Positions 33,644 through 42,566 of a DNA stretch of 64,000 nt are shown piece after piece. Position 1 is the stretch's first letter. Each line of letters starts with the position of its first letter. Made by a program: the position numbers and the translations under genes. Origin of the DNA: Bordetella parapertussis (GTDB lineage Bacteria > Pseudomonadota > Gammaproteobacteria > Burkholderiales > Burkholderiaceae_C). The notes beneath the pieces were generated by a model. The model ran no database searches. It was not told the origin of the DNA and worked only from the letters and a program-made list of their open reading frames with translations. The stretch covers positions 62,001 through 126,000 of the forward strand of contig CAMDKD010000003.1 in the NCBI GenBank assembly GCA_945901125.1, read 5' to 3'.

Positions 33644-34507
33644 CTAATTGTTAAGGAGAATTTTTAAACAGAATTTAACTGTTTCTTGTGGTGTTTCTTC
33701 GTGCACCAGGTGACCATAGCCTGATCGTATGTCTAATTCAGCGTCTGACAACAAGCCCAGCGCCTGTCGGGCTTGCAAAGGCGGTACCGTGCCGTCGTTG
33801 TCACCAACCAACATTCGTACCGGGCAGTGCAATTGCTGCAACTTGTAAGCGCCACGCGACAAATCCCAGGCCGCCATCATTTTCAACGCGCCTTGCGCAT
33901 GCACCGGGCTGGCCACGAGCTGCGCGTACAAATATTTTCCGCGCTCATCCAGCGTAGAGCCGGTGCTTTGCAGCAGTTTGTCCAGCATGCCGGGGCTGCT
34001 GGCCTGGCGCGCAAACCACTGCGGCACCAGGCTGGTGACGGCCAGCAATTTGGCAGCCGGTGGAAACAACAAACCGGCCAAGCCCGGTAGCGGCAACCAG
34101 GCCGGGTTGATGCCTATCAGCACCTGTGGTTGCAAGCCCTGATCCAACACCATTTGTGCGGCAATGGCCGCGCCTGCCGAATGGCCTATGAAGGCATCCA
34201 CCGGCCAATTGAGTTGCTTTAACAAAACGCCTAAGCTTTTAGCCATGCCGTGCAGCGACATGCCGTCGCCTTCAGCCAGGCTGGAGAAACCGTGTCCGGG
34301 CAAATCGACGGCCAGCACTTGCGCCTTTTCTGCCAACGGCAGCAGCATGTCTCGCCAGGTGTGTGATGAAGCGCCGGTGCCGTGCAGCAACAACACGCGC
34401 GGCCCTTGCGTGCCTGCTTGTTGCACATGCCAGCGAACGCCTGGCGCTTCAACGAACCGGCTGAGCCCGGTATTAGGCCAGTCGTGGCGCAGTCTTTCCC
34501 AGTCCAT
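33644..34507 (-). CDS. bchO: Alpha/beta hydrolase BchO, Mg-chelatase-associated
   Basis: 287 residues with the hydrolase nucleophile elbow GHSAG, oxyanion region LLLHGTGASSHTWRD and terminal catalytic His (GYGHLVHEE). BchO proteins are encoded with the Mg-chelatase subunits, and their exact reaction is not settled. The ATG at 34507 lies five bases after the bchD stop; the longer open frame runs inside bchD and is discarded. Last gene of the bchH-I-D-O set. Confidence 0.92.
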   Translation of the reverse strand: MDWERLRHDWPNTGLSRFVEAPGVRWHVQQAGTQGPRVLLLHGTGASSHTWRDMLLPLAEKAQVLAVDLPGHGFSSLAEGDGMSLHGMAKSLGVLLKQLNWPVDAFIGHSAGAAIAAQMVLDQGLQPQVLIGINPAWLPLPGLAGLLFPPAAKLLAVTSLVPQWFARQASSPGMLDKLLQSTGSTLDERGKYLYAQLVASPVHAQGALKMMAAWDLSRGAYKLQQLHCPVRMLVGDNDGTVPPLQARQALGLLSDAELDIRSGYGHLVHEETPQETVKFCLKILLNN

Positions 34508-34512
34508 GAAAT

Positions 34513-36405
34513 TCAACCAGCCACCGGGTTGCGCCAAACCGGCGTGGTCGATGGGGCTGTCTGTTTTTGCCAAACGGATGTAGCCGTTGCAGGCGCAGAT
34601 GGCATGACGCCGCCGGATTGCACCGCCTGTACCGCTTGTGCCATGCGACTGCCATTGGCCAAGGGCAAAGGCACGTAACGTGCGCCCATTTCTTTGGCCA
34701 GTTGTTGGGCCTGCGGGTCCGGTCTGGCGCTGGTGTCCAGCCAGATGGCCGGTAGGCCGTGGCCACGCCACTGACGCGCTAAAGTGAGCGCCTCCTCCAG
34801 CGCTTGAGCCCGTCCGCCTTGACCTTGCAATGTCACGTTTGGACGCCCATCGGACAGCATGACCAGGCTGGGCGAATGCCCGAGCCGTTTTTCCGCCAGC
34901 GCGACTTGCAGGCTTTGTTCGATGGCTTTGGCCAATGGCGTGCCGCCGCCGCCGGGCAGGCCGGAAAGGCTGCGCTTGGCGCGTACCAGCGATTTGGTCG
35001 GCGGTAACAAGACCTCGGCGGTGGTGCCGCGAAAGCCTATAACGCAGACCTGGTCGCGCCGTGCATACGACTGAGCCAGCAGCAACTCGACCGCGCCTTT
35101 GGCCTCGGCCAGACGGTGCAGCGCCGCAGAACCGGATGCATCAATCGCAAATATCAGGCAGGTAGGGCTGTTTTCGGCAAAACGGTGCACATGGAAATCT
35201 TCGGTGCGTATGGCCAGTCGGGCTTTGGAGTTGGCGGGTATGCGACGCAGTTTCTGGCGTGGCACGGCGGCGTTGAGTGTCGCCAGCACATGCAAGCGTG
35301 CGCCCTGGCGCGGGTTGCCCGGGCGCGGCGGCATGGGCGTGCCGCGCAAAAAACTCATTTTGCGGTCTCCGCTGCGGCCTTGGCCGCGACCGGCTGCTGC
35401 TGGTTTGTTGCCCTCGGCCAGTTGCGCCAGCACGTCTGCAGGCAGGCTGGCCAAGGCGGCTTCCAGCATCATCTCGGCCATTTGTTGCGGGTCGAATTCG
35501 GGCTCTTGCTGCTCATCTGTCTCGGCGTCTTCGTCCTTGGGAGCTTCATCGGGCGGCGGCTCTTCAGGCGGGCTGTCTTGCTCAGGGGGCTCGGGGGGAG
35601 GCTGCTCCTGCTGGGCTTCCTCAGGTGGCGGGGGCAAGCGTGTGGCGCGCGGCGTGATCACCAATCGGGCTGCGCGGCCCAGGTCTTCGTCTTCCACCGC
35701 GTCGCTGCCGCGCAAAGCTGCCATCACTTTGGCCAGCTTGATGGCTGCCAATGGCGCGCGCAAGCTGTCCACGCCCAAAGCCATGGCGGTCTGGCACATG
35801 GCCTGCAGGTGTGCGTCACTGACCGGCATCTGCCTGGCATGGTCGCGCAAGGCGTTCAAATCAAATTCGGGCAAGGTGTCCATCACCAGCCGGGTTTCTT
35901 CAGATTCGCCGCCGGAGCGTCCCATAGAACGCAAATCCAGCCAGATACCTAAACGCTCCTGCAAGCCGCCGGCCAGTGGCGGTTCGTCGTCCAGTGCCTC
36001 GTCCAAAGCGGCTACGCCAATGAAAGTGTCTTGCGTCATGCCGCTGCTGCCCAGGGTCACCTGACCCTGATCCAGCACCTGGCCCAAAATGGCGGCGGTG
36101 TCGTCGGGCAATCGTTCGGCCATGGGGAGCAGCAACACCGTGGGCGTGGTTTGCAGCAACAAACCGGCCTGGTAAATAGCGCGCCCGGCATTCAAAGTGG
36201 CACCCAAGTCCAGCCCGCCGAGCAGGCGTTCGCTGTCGGCGTGTCCCGGCAGCCGTCTGAGTGAGGGATGCAGCCGGGTGAGTTCAGCCAGCCAGTTGTC
36301 GCGCACCGGCCCGTGCGGCGCACGCAACCAGACGCCGCGCAAACCCGGGGGGTCGACGCTGAGCGCAGCCGCAGCCCACAGGGCGTCGTCCCAGGCCAGG
36401 TTCAC
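34513..36405 (-). CDS. bchD: Magnesium chelatase subunit D
   Basis: 630 residues: a degenerate AAA+ N-terminal half, a Pro/Glu/Asp-rich linker at about 260-310 (PPPPEEAQQEQPPPEPPEQD), and a C-terminal von Willebrand A domain with the MIDAS motif DASGSAAL. With BchI and BchH it inserts Mg2+ into protoporphyrin IX. The ATG overlaps the bchI stop by four bases. Confidence 0.96.
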   Translation of the reverse strand: MNLAWDDALWAAAALSVDPPGLRGVWLRAPHGPVRDNWLAELTRLHPSLRRLPGHADSERLLGGLDLGATLNAGRAIYQAGLLLQTTPTVLLLPMAERLPDDTAAILGQVLDQGQVTLGSSGMTQDTFIGVAALDEALDDEPPLAGGLQERLGIWLDLRSMGRSGGESEETRLVMDTLPEFDLNALRDHARQMPVSDAHLQAMCQTAMALGVDSLRAPLAAIKLAKVMAALRGSDAVEDEDLGRAARLVITPRATRLPPPPEEAQQEQPPPEPPEQDSPPEEPPPDEAPKDEDAETDEQQEPEFDPQQMAEMMLEAALASLPADVLAQLAEGNKPAAAGRGQGRSGDRKMSFLRGTPMPPRPGNPRQGARLHVLATLNAAVPRQKLRRIPANSKARLAIRTEDFHVHRFAENSPTCLIFAIDASGSAALHRLAEAKGAVELLLAQSYARRDQVCVIGFRGTTAEVLLPPTKSLVRAKRSLSGLPGGGGTPLAKAIEQSLQVALAEKRLGHSPSLVMLSDGRPNVTLQGQGGRAQALEEALTLARQWRGHGLPAIWLDTSARPDPQAQQLAKEMGARYVPLPLANGSRMAQAVQAVQSGGVMPSAPATATSVWQKQTAPSTTPVWRNPVAG

Positions 36406-37427
36406 GCGCCCAGCACCTCCTCAAGCGCACGTTGCACACGTGTGCCCGAGCCGGTGTCGTCCAGCGGATTGCGGCGCAAGCGGTGGCGCAAAGCCAGCGG
36501 CGCGATGGCGCGCAAATGTGCCGTGGTGACGGTTTTCTTGCCTTGTATCGCAGCATAGGCGCGGCTGGCGCGCATCAAAGTGAGTTCGGCGCGCAAACCG
36601 TCGGTGCCCAGTTTTTGGCAAAGTTGCGCGCAAGTGCGCAGCAAGTCGTCACCGGCTTCGACTTTTTCCAGCGTTTTGCGGGCTTTCAATATGTGGTTAC
36701 GCAGGGCTTGGTTGTCGGCTGCATAGGTTTGGCGAAAAGCCTCAGGGTCGCGCTCAAACGCGTCGCGGCGCTTGATGACGAGCACACGCTGATCCAAATC
36801 CTGCGGCGTTTTCACTTCCACCGACAGACCAAAGCGGTCCAGCAATTGCGGGCGTAATTCGCCTTCTTCCGGATTGCCGCTGCCGACAAGAACAAAACGC
36901 GCCGGATGCCGGATGCTAAGACCTTCGCGCTCGACCACGTTTTCGCCCGAGGCTGCAACGTCGATCAGCAAATCGACCAAATGGTCTTCCAGCAAATTGA
37001 CTTCATCTATGTAGAGAAACCCACGGTTGGCCTGCGCCAGTAAACCGGGCGAAAAAGCCTTGACACCCTGGCTCAGCGCTTGCTCTAAATCCAACGCACC
37101 AACCACGCGGTCTTCGGTGGCGCCCAGCGGCAGGTCAATGACCGGCACGGGCTTGCTCTCAGTCGCAATTTTTTTCCCCGTTTTGAGGCTGGCGCAATCC
37201 GCGCAACTGACGCTGTTGCTGTTCGGGTCGCAACCGTAACGGCAGCCCTTGACCACTTGTATGGGCGGCAGCAAATCGGCGAGTGCGCGCACCGCCGTGG
37301 ATTTGCCGGTGCCTCTGTCACCCAGCGCAAGCACGCCGCCGACTTTGGGGTCGACGGCAACGATTTGAATTGCCAGTTTCATTTCGTCTTGACCGACGAT
37401 GGCGGAAAATGGGAAGGGAGTAGCCAT
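36402..37427 (-). CDS. bchI: Magnesium chelatase ATPase subunit I
   Basis: AAA+ ATPase of 341 residues. Walker A is GDRGTGKSTAVRAL, Walker B FLYIDEVNLL, sensor SGNPEEGELRPQLLDRFGL. It powers Mg insertion with BchD and BchH. It begins 64 bases after bchH, and the intervening gap has no obvious terminator, so co-transcription is likely. Confidence 0.97.
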   Translation of the reverse strand: MATPFPFSAIVGQDEMKLAIQIVAVDPKVGGVLALGDRGTGKSTAVRALADLLPPIQVVKGCRYGCDPNSNSVSCADCASLKTGKKIATESKPVPVIDLPLGATEDRVVGALDLEQALSQGVKAFSPGLLAQANRGFLYIDEVNLLEDHLVDLLIDVAASGENVVEREGLSIRHPARFVLVGSGNPEEGELRPQLLDRFGLSVEVKTPQDLDQRVLVIKRRDAFERDPEAFRQTYAADNQALRNHILKARKTLEKVEAGDDLLRTCAQLCQKLGTDGLRAELTLMRASRAYAAIQGKKTVTTAHLRAIAPLALRHRLRRNPLDDTGSGTRVQRALEEVLGA

Positions 37428-37491
37428 GGAGCAATCTTACGAAAGACGCAGGGTGACAACCTCACCATGCGTGAACAAGGGAAAAGCCGGA

Positions 37492-40400
37492 TTAACTTTG
37501 GCTGGCTTCGTAGACGCCTTCCAAACGGTCTTCAAGTTCGTCGCTGGCCTGCTGCATTTGTTGCAACATGTCGGCATCCGGTGTCCAGTAGGCGCGGTCC
37601 GAGGCTTCAATCAAGCGGTTGGCCAAACGGGCTGAAGCTGTCGGGTTGAGCCTGGCGAGGCGGTCGCGCATTTCAGGGTTGAGCACAAAGGTTTCGGTCA
37701 ATTGCTTGTAAACCCAAGGCTGCACCTGGCCGGTGGTGGCCGACCAGCCCACGGTGTTGGTGATGTGCACCTCGATTTGTCGAACGCCTTCGTAGCCGTG
37801 TTCCAGCATGCCTTCGTACCACTTGGGGTTGAGCATGCGGGTACGGGTTTCGAGCGCTACTTGTTCCGACAGACTGCGAACCGTGCCGTCGCCACGGGTC
37901 TGGTCGCCGATGTAGACCGGCGTATTTTCAGTGCCGCCCTTGGCCTGGCGAACAGCGCGGGTGATGCCGCCGAGTGTGTCGAAATAATTGTCCACCGTGG
38001 TCACGCCGAGTTCGACAGATTCCAGGTTTTGGTAGGTCAGTTGCACATCGGCCAAAGCGCTTTTAAGCAAGCCGGGATTTGACACGGGTTGGCCGCTGAC
38101 ACCGAAGGCAAAACCTTTGCGCGAGGTATAGGTGTTGGCGAGTTCGTCCTCGTTGTCCCAGCAGCCGTTGTCGACCAGATGGTTCACATTCGCACCATAA
38201 CTGCCATCGGAGTTGCCGAACACGCGCAAGGCGGCCGTTTGCATGTCGCAGTTGTGTTCCTTCTGGTAAGCCAAGGCATGTTTGCGAATGAAGTTTTGAT
38301 CAGACGGTTCATCTGCCTCGGCAGCCATGAGCGCGGCCTGGGCCAGCATCTTGATTTGCAGCGGCAGCAGGTCACGGAAAATACCTGAGAGCGTGACCAC
38401 CACATCGATGCGCGGGCGGCCGAGTTCGGCCAGCGGAATCAGCTGGGCGCCAACCAAGCGACCATAGCTGTCAAAACGGGGTTTGGCACCCAGCAAACGC
38501 AGCGCCTGACCGATTTGGCTGCCTTCAGATTTCAGGTTGTCGCTGCCCCATAAAACTATGGCCACAGATTCTGGCAGCGGATTGCCGTCGTCCATGAAAC
38601 GGGCGATGAGTTTGTCGGCTTGCTTGGCGCCGTCTTGCACAGCGAAAGCGCTGGGAATGCGAAACGGGTCAAAACCGTGCAGGTTGCGCCCGGTGGGCAA
38701 CACTTCCGGTGTGCGCAGTAAGTCGCCGCCGGGTGCCGGGTGTATGTAACGGCCATCGAGGGCACCGAGCAGGCCTTCGATTTCGCTGTTCTTGCCCATC
38801 AACATAAAGGTCTTGGCCAGCGTATCAAACAGCTTGCTGCGCTCTTCGCTGGTCGGCAAGCCGCTGAGTTCTGCCGCCTTGGCTGCACTGCCGCCTTTGA
38901 CGATGGCATCAATGGCCGCCGGTGCGACTTCGCCTATGTTTTGGCTTTCGGCCATGGCGCTCAACATATTGGCATATTGCGAGTCGTTGAACGGCTTGCC
39001 GACCACATGCAGACCGTGCGGTATCAGTGTGTATTCAAGCTCCAGCATTTGCACCGACAACTGCTGAACAGTGTGTTGCACCTCTTGCATGCTGTTTGCA
39101 TTGGCGTGTATGTTCCACACGGGTTCTGCGGGCGTCAGGTCTATGGCCGCGGCTTGGGCTTGAATCAGTTCGGCCAGGCTCGCCATGTCTGCGGCCTCAG
39201 CAGGACTGAGGTTGCGCCAACGGTCAATAGAGGCTTTCAAATCCACCAAACCGCTGTACAGACCGGCTGCTTCTACAGTCGGTGACAAATAACTGATGAG
39301 CGTCGCGCCGCCTCTGCGTTTGGCAATCGCGCCTTCTGAGGGGTTGTTGGCTGCGTACAAATAAAAATTCGGTAAGTCCTGGATCAGACGGTCAGGCCAG
39401 CAGTTACCTGTCAACCCTGTTTGCTTGCCTGGCATGAATTCCAGCGACCCGTGTGTGCCGAAATGCATCACCGCATGGGCTGCAAAGTCTTCGCGCAGGT
39501 AGCGGTAAAACGCCGAGAAAGCATGCGTCGGGGCAAAGCCGCCTTCGAACAACAAACGCATCGGGTCGCCTTCATAACCAAAAGATGGCTGCACAGCGAC
39601 CAGCAAATTACCGAACTGATGCCCCATGACAAAAATGGACTGACCGTTGGAGAGTTGCTTGCCGGGCGCAGGGCCCCAATGCGCTTCGATGTCAGTCAGA
39701 TAGCGTTCGCGTCGCACATGGTCTTCTGCGGAAATCAGCGTGTGCACATTGGCATCCGCGCCGTATTGCATACGGTTGCCTTCCAGAATCTGGTGTTCCA
39801 AGGCTTCGCGTGATTCGGGTATGTCGACGGTATAGCCTTGGGCCTTCATGGCCTTCATGGTGTTGTAGAGCGACTCGAACACACCCAGGTAGGCGGCGGT
39901 GCCGGTGTTACCCGCGTTAGGCGGGAAATTGAAAATGACCATGGCCACACGGCGTTTGGCACGTTCGCTGCGACGCAGTGCCACCAATCGCGCCACCCGC
40001 ATGGCGAGCATAGAGGTGCGCTCGGTGCAGGTGAACATGTCTTCCTGGTGATGTTCTTTGGTGAAAGTGCAGCGTTGCTCACAGCCGGTGCAAGTCACGC
40101 CGTCGGCACCCGGGCGTCCGCCGTAAACCATGGGAATGACAGAACCATCAAGTTCAGGAATCGCCACCATGATGGTGGATTCGACAGGCAACAGGCCGCG
40201 ACTGGAGCCGCCCCATTGGTCCAGCGTTTGAAATTCGACCGGATGGGCGGCGATGTAAGGCACATCAAGTTTGCCCAGAATTTCTTCGGCAGCGTGTGCG
40301 TCGTTGTAGGCGGGGCCGCCGACCAACGAGAAACCAGTGAGAGAAATGACGGCGTCCACCGTGCATTTACCGTCTTTGAGGAAGAAAGCTTCAATCGCCG

Positions 40401-41286
40401 GACGTGAATCCAAGCCGGCTGCGAACGCGGGCACCACTTGCAAACCTTGTACTTCCAAAGCAGCAATCACTGCGTCGTAATGCTGGGCGTTGTTGGCAAT
40501 CAAATACGAGCGCATCAACAATACGCCGACACGGCCTTTGGCGGCTTGCGGTTTGACCAACTGCGGCAGCTGATTGATGTCATCATGCAGGCGCGGTTGC
40601 ATGCGCGGGTGATACACGCCGACTTCAGGGTATTCAAGCGGCGCGGCAACCTTGAGGTCAGTGGCGTTTTTAGGCAGCACGTGTTTGGCGTAGCGGTCAA
40701 CCAGAAACATCACCAGGTTTTGAATGTTTTCTTGTGAACCGCCGAGCCAGTATTGAAGTGTCAAAAAGTAAGCGCGCAAATCCTGTGCAGTACCCGGCAC
40801 GAAACGCAGGATCTGCGGCAGCCGACGCAGCATCTTCATTTGCTTGGCACCGGCGGACGCGTTTTGACCGGCTTGGGGTTTGCTGCCGCGCAGTTTTTTC
40901 AGGAAAGCCATGGGACCGGTGCTGGGCTTGCCCATGTCGAGCTTGCCCATGTGAGTCAGCTTGACCACCTCGGCGGCGGACATGATGCAGACCATGGCGG
41001 TGCACTGATCGCGGCGCGCTTGCAAGTCGGGCAAAATCGGCTGAAAGTGGTCTTCCAGAAACAGCATGGTGACGATAATGATGTCAGCAGTTGCAATATC
41101 AGCTTTGCAGCGCGACAGCTTGTGGGCATCCGCTGTGTATTCTGAGGCGGAGTGGACAGAAAAACTGAGGCCCGGGATGAGGCGTATCAAGGCATCACGC
41201 GCTTTGGCGGCCGCGCTGTTAAGGTGCGTGTCCATGGTCAGGATGACCACTTTGACTGAATTTTTCGCTATCGAAGAGTTCGTCAT
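37492..41286 (-). CDS. bchH: Magnesium chelatase subunit H
   Basis: Porphyrin-binding catalytic subunit, 1264 residues from ATG 41286 (MTNSSIAKNSVKVVILTMD). CobN/BchH-family stretches such as MHFGTHGSLEFMPGKQTGL and NTVGWSATTGQVQPWVY are clear. The longer open frame upstream would include the PpsR operator and is rejected. Unlike the common bchFNBHLM order, this gene heads its own bchH-I-D-O operon, with a perfect PpsR palindrome 50 bp upstream. Confidence 0.96.
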   Translation of the reverse strand: MTNSSIAKNSVKVVILTMDTHLNSAAAKARDALIRLIPGLSFSVHSASEYTADAHKLSRCKADIATADIIIVTMLFLEDHFQPILPDLQARRDQCTAMVCIMSAAEVVKLTHMGKLDMGKPSTGPMAFLKKLRGSKPQAGQNASAGAKQMKMLRRLPQILRFVPGTAQDLRAYFLTLQYWLGGSQENIQNLVMFLVDRYAKHVLPKNATDLKVAAPLEYPEVGVYHPRMQPRLHDDINQLPQLVKPQAAKGRVGVLLMRSYLIANNAQHYDAVIAALEVQGLQVVPAFAAGLDSRPAIEAFFLKDGKCTVDAVISLTGFSLVGGPAYNDAHAAEEILGKLDVPYIAAHPVEFQTLDQWGGSSRGLLPVESTIMVAIPELDGSVIPMVYGGRPGADGVTCTGCEQRCTFTKEHHQEDMFTCTERTSMLAMRVARLVALRRSERAKRRVAMVIFNFPPNAGNTGTAAYLGVFESLYNTMKAMKAQGYTVDIPESREALEHQILEGNRMQYGADANVHTLISAEDHVRRERYLTDIEAHWGPAPGKQLSNGQSIFVMGHQFGNLLVAVQPSFGYEGDPMRLLFEGGFAPTHAFSAFYRYLREDFAAHAVMHFGTHGSLEFMPGKQTGLTGNCWPDRLIQDLPNFYLYAANNPSEGAIAKRRGGATLISYLSPTVEAAGLYSGLVDLKASIDRWRNLSPAEAADMASLAELIQAQAAAIDLTPAEPVWNIHANANSMQEVQHTVQQLSVQMLELEYTLIPHGLHVVGKPFNDSQYANMLSAMAESQNIGEVAPAAIDAIVKGGSAAKAAELSGLPTSEERSKLFDTLAKTFMLMGKNSEIEGLLGALDGRYIHPAPGGDLLRTPEVLPTGRNLHGFDPFRIPSAFAVQDGAKQADKLIARFMDDGNPLPESVAIVLWGSDNLKSEGSQIGQALRLLGAKPRFDSYGRLVGAQLIPLAELGRPRIDVVVTLSGIFRDLLPLQIKMLAQAALMAAEADEPSDQNFIRKHALAYQKEHNCDMQTAALRVFGNSDGSYGANVNHLVDNGCWDNEDELANTYTSRKGFAFGVSGQPVSNPGLLKSALADVQLTYQNLESVELGVTTVDNYFDTLGGITRAVRQAKGGTENTPVYIGDQTRGDGTVRSLSEQVALETRTRMLNPKWYEGMLEHGYEGVRQIEVHITNTVGWSATTGQVQPWVYKQLTETFVLNPEMRDRLARLNPTASARLANRLIEASDRAYWTPDADMLQQMQQASDELEDRLEGVYEASQS

Positions 41287-41336
41287 GCGCGATGGCTTTT
41301 TCTGAAAGAAGGTTGAGATGTACGCAACACAGAATG

Positions 41337-41354
41337 TGTCAATACAAGTTGACA
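41337..41354. promoter_or_regulatory. PpsR/CrtJ-type operator between bchH and tspO
   Basis: TGTCAATACAAGTTGACA fits TGT-N12-ACA exactly and is nearly fully symmetric. It lies between divergent bchH and tspO; the right half contains TTGACA, a possible -35 box for tspO with GAATTT 17 bases downstream. Confidence 0.82.
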
Positions 41355-41394
41355 TTACAAAGTGTCCGGACGAATTTATCACTAGGGATAACCC

Positions 41395-41961
41395 TTGAGT
41401 CTCGAAAAACAATCCGTTCTGCCAGATTCAGTGGGGTCTGAGCAACTCTTGGAGCCCCGGGTTTCAGGCTTGCCCTCGGTTAAAAAAAATTGGCGCAGTC
41501 TGCTTGTGTCTTTTGTGCTGAGTTTTGCAGTTGCAGGTATAGGCGGTTCCTTGACCGTGCTGGACGCCTGGTACTTTGCTTTGAAGCAACCCGCCTGGAA
41601 ACCGCCGGATCCGGCTTTCGGGCTGATCTGGTCGGTCATATTCACCTTGACAGCCATTTGCGCCTGGCTGGGCTGGCACGCCTGCCCGGGCCGCCGCCAG
41701 CGCATCACATGGCTCTGCTTATTGGCTTTGAACGCCTTTTTCAATGTTTTCTGGAGCCAGCTTTACTTTAAATGGCACCGGCCGGACTGGTCCATGATCG
41801 AGCTTTTATTTATTTGGCAAAGTATTGTGTTTCTGATGGTATTTATTTACCCCTATCGCCGCCTGTCAGCCTGGCTGCTGTTGCCTTATTTGGTCTGGGT
41901 CACTACTGCCGGCGTGCTGAACCACACCACCATTGTGTTGAACGGGCCGTTCACCTCTTGA
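41395..41961 (+). CDS. tspO: Tryptophan-rich sensory protein TspO
   Basis: 188 residues with five membrane helices and the TspO/MBR pattern: WYFALKQPAWKPPDPAFGLIWSVIFTLTAICAWLGW and LNAFFNVFWSQLYF. Family members bind tetrapyrroles, and in Rhodobacter TspO modulates photosynthesis gene expression with oxygen. The start is a TTG at 41395 behind AGGGAT; the N-terminal about 35 residues are non-conserved. It shares the PpsR-site intergenic region with bchH. Confidence 0.88.
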   Translation: MSLEKQSVLPDSVGSEQLLEPRVSGLPSVKKNWRSLLVSFVLSFAVAGIGGSLTVLDAWYFALKQPAWKPPDPAFGLIWSVIFTLTAICAWLGWHACPGRRQRITWLCLLALNAFFNVFWSQLYFKWHRPDWSMIELLFIWQSIVFLMVFIYPYRRLSAWLLLPYLVWVTTAGVLNHTTIVLNGPFTS

Positions 41962-42085
41962 AAATCTTCTTTACCTGAGCGTCAACCTGGGGTATCGGAC
42001 GAGCGTTGAATGCTTATGCTCCCGTATAGGCAAAAATACAGGGCTAAGCACCCGTCAGGGTTTTCATTATTTATCGGAGATTTTT

Positions 42086-42391
42086 ATGACCAATCGTCGC
42101 GAATTTGTAATTCAACTCAGTTTGGGCAGCGCTGCTATGTTGGCCGGCGGCCAAGTGTTTGCTCAGGCCCTGGTTGACGAAAAGGATGCACAAGCTTCCG
42201 CCCTCGGTTACAAGGCTGACACCACCAAAGTGGACGGCAAAAAATACGCCACCCACAAGTCCGATCAGTGTTGTGCCAATTGCGCCCTGTACCAGGGTAA
42301 AGCCGGTGACAAGGCAGGTGGCTGCCCGTTGTTTGCAGGCAAGAATGTCACTGCCACCGGCTGGTGCAGCGCTTACGCAAGAAAAGCCTGA
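42086..42391 (+). CDS. hip: High-potential iron-sulfur protein (HiPIP), Tat-exported
   Basis: 101 residues. A twin-arginine signal (NRREFVIQLSLGSAAMLAGG, cleavage near 27) precedes a mature domain with 4Fe-4S ligands Cys63, Cys66, Cys80 and Cys94 (CANC, GGCPLF, GWCSAY). An extra Cys62 sits next to the first ligand. In many purple bacteria HiPIP is the soluble electron donor to the photo-oxidised reaction centre, which fits this neighbourhood. A strong GGAG lies upstream and a terminator downstream. Confidence 0.94.
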   Translation: MTNRREFVIQLSLGSAAMLAGGQVFAQALVDEKDAQASALGYKADTTKVDGKKYATHKSDQCCANCALYQGKAGDKAGGCPLFAGKNVTATGWCSAYARKA

Positions 42392-42423
42392 TCGCCGTTT
42401 TCATCCGCGTTCAGCTGGCTCCG

Positions 42424-42454
42424 ACCCCTGTGGCTTTTGGTCCAGGGGTTTTTT
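42424..42454 (+). terminator. Rho-independent terminator after the HiPIP gene
   Basis: ACCCCTG and CAGGGGT form the stem around a 12-base loop, followed directly by TTTTTTG. Confidence 0.85.
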
Positions 42455-42487
42455 GTTGCTATATGCTATCAAGGGTAAACCCCATAT

Positions 42488-42505
42488 TGTCAACTTCAGT
42501 TGACA
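42488..42505. promoter_or_regulatory. PpsR/CrtJ-type operator before dxs
   Basis: TGTCAACTTCAGTTGACA fits TGT-N12-ACA exactly and is almost perfectly symmetric, 61 bp before the dxs ATG. It places isoprenoid precursor supply under the photosynthesis repressor. Confidence 0.82.
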
Positions 42506-42566
42506 CACTTAAGCTCATAAACAAGAGCACCTTGCCTTTGAGGCATGTATTGCAGGAGAAGGCCAG

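Noticed and set aside
33644..34771. 375-residue version of BchO
   Set aside because: The first 88 codons lie inside bchD in another frame; ATG 34507 sits five bases after the bchD stop and starts the conserved sequence.
37492..41412. Longer BchH starting at 41412
   Set aside because: It would place the PpsR operator inside the coding sequence and adds 42 residues unlike the family.
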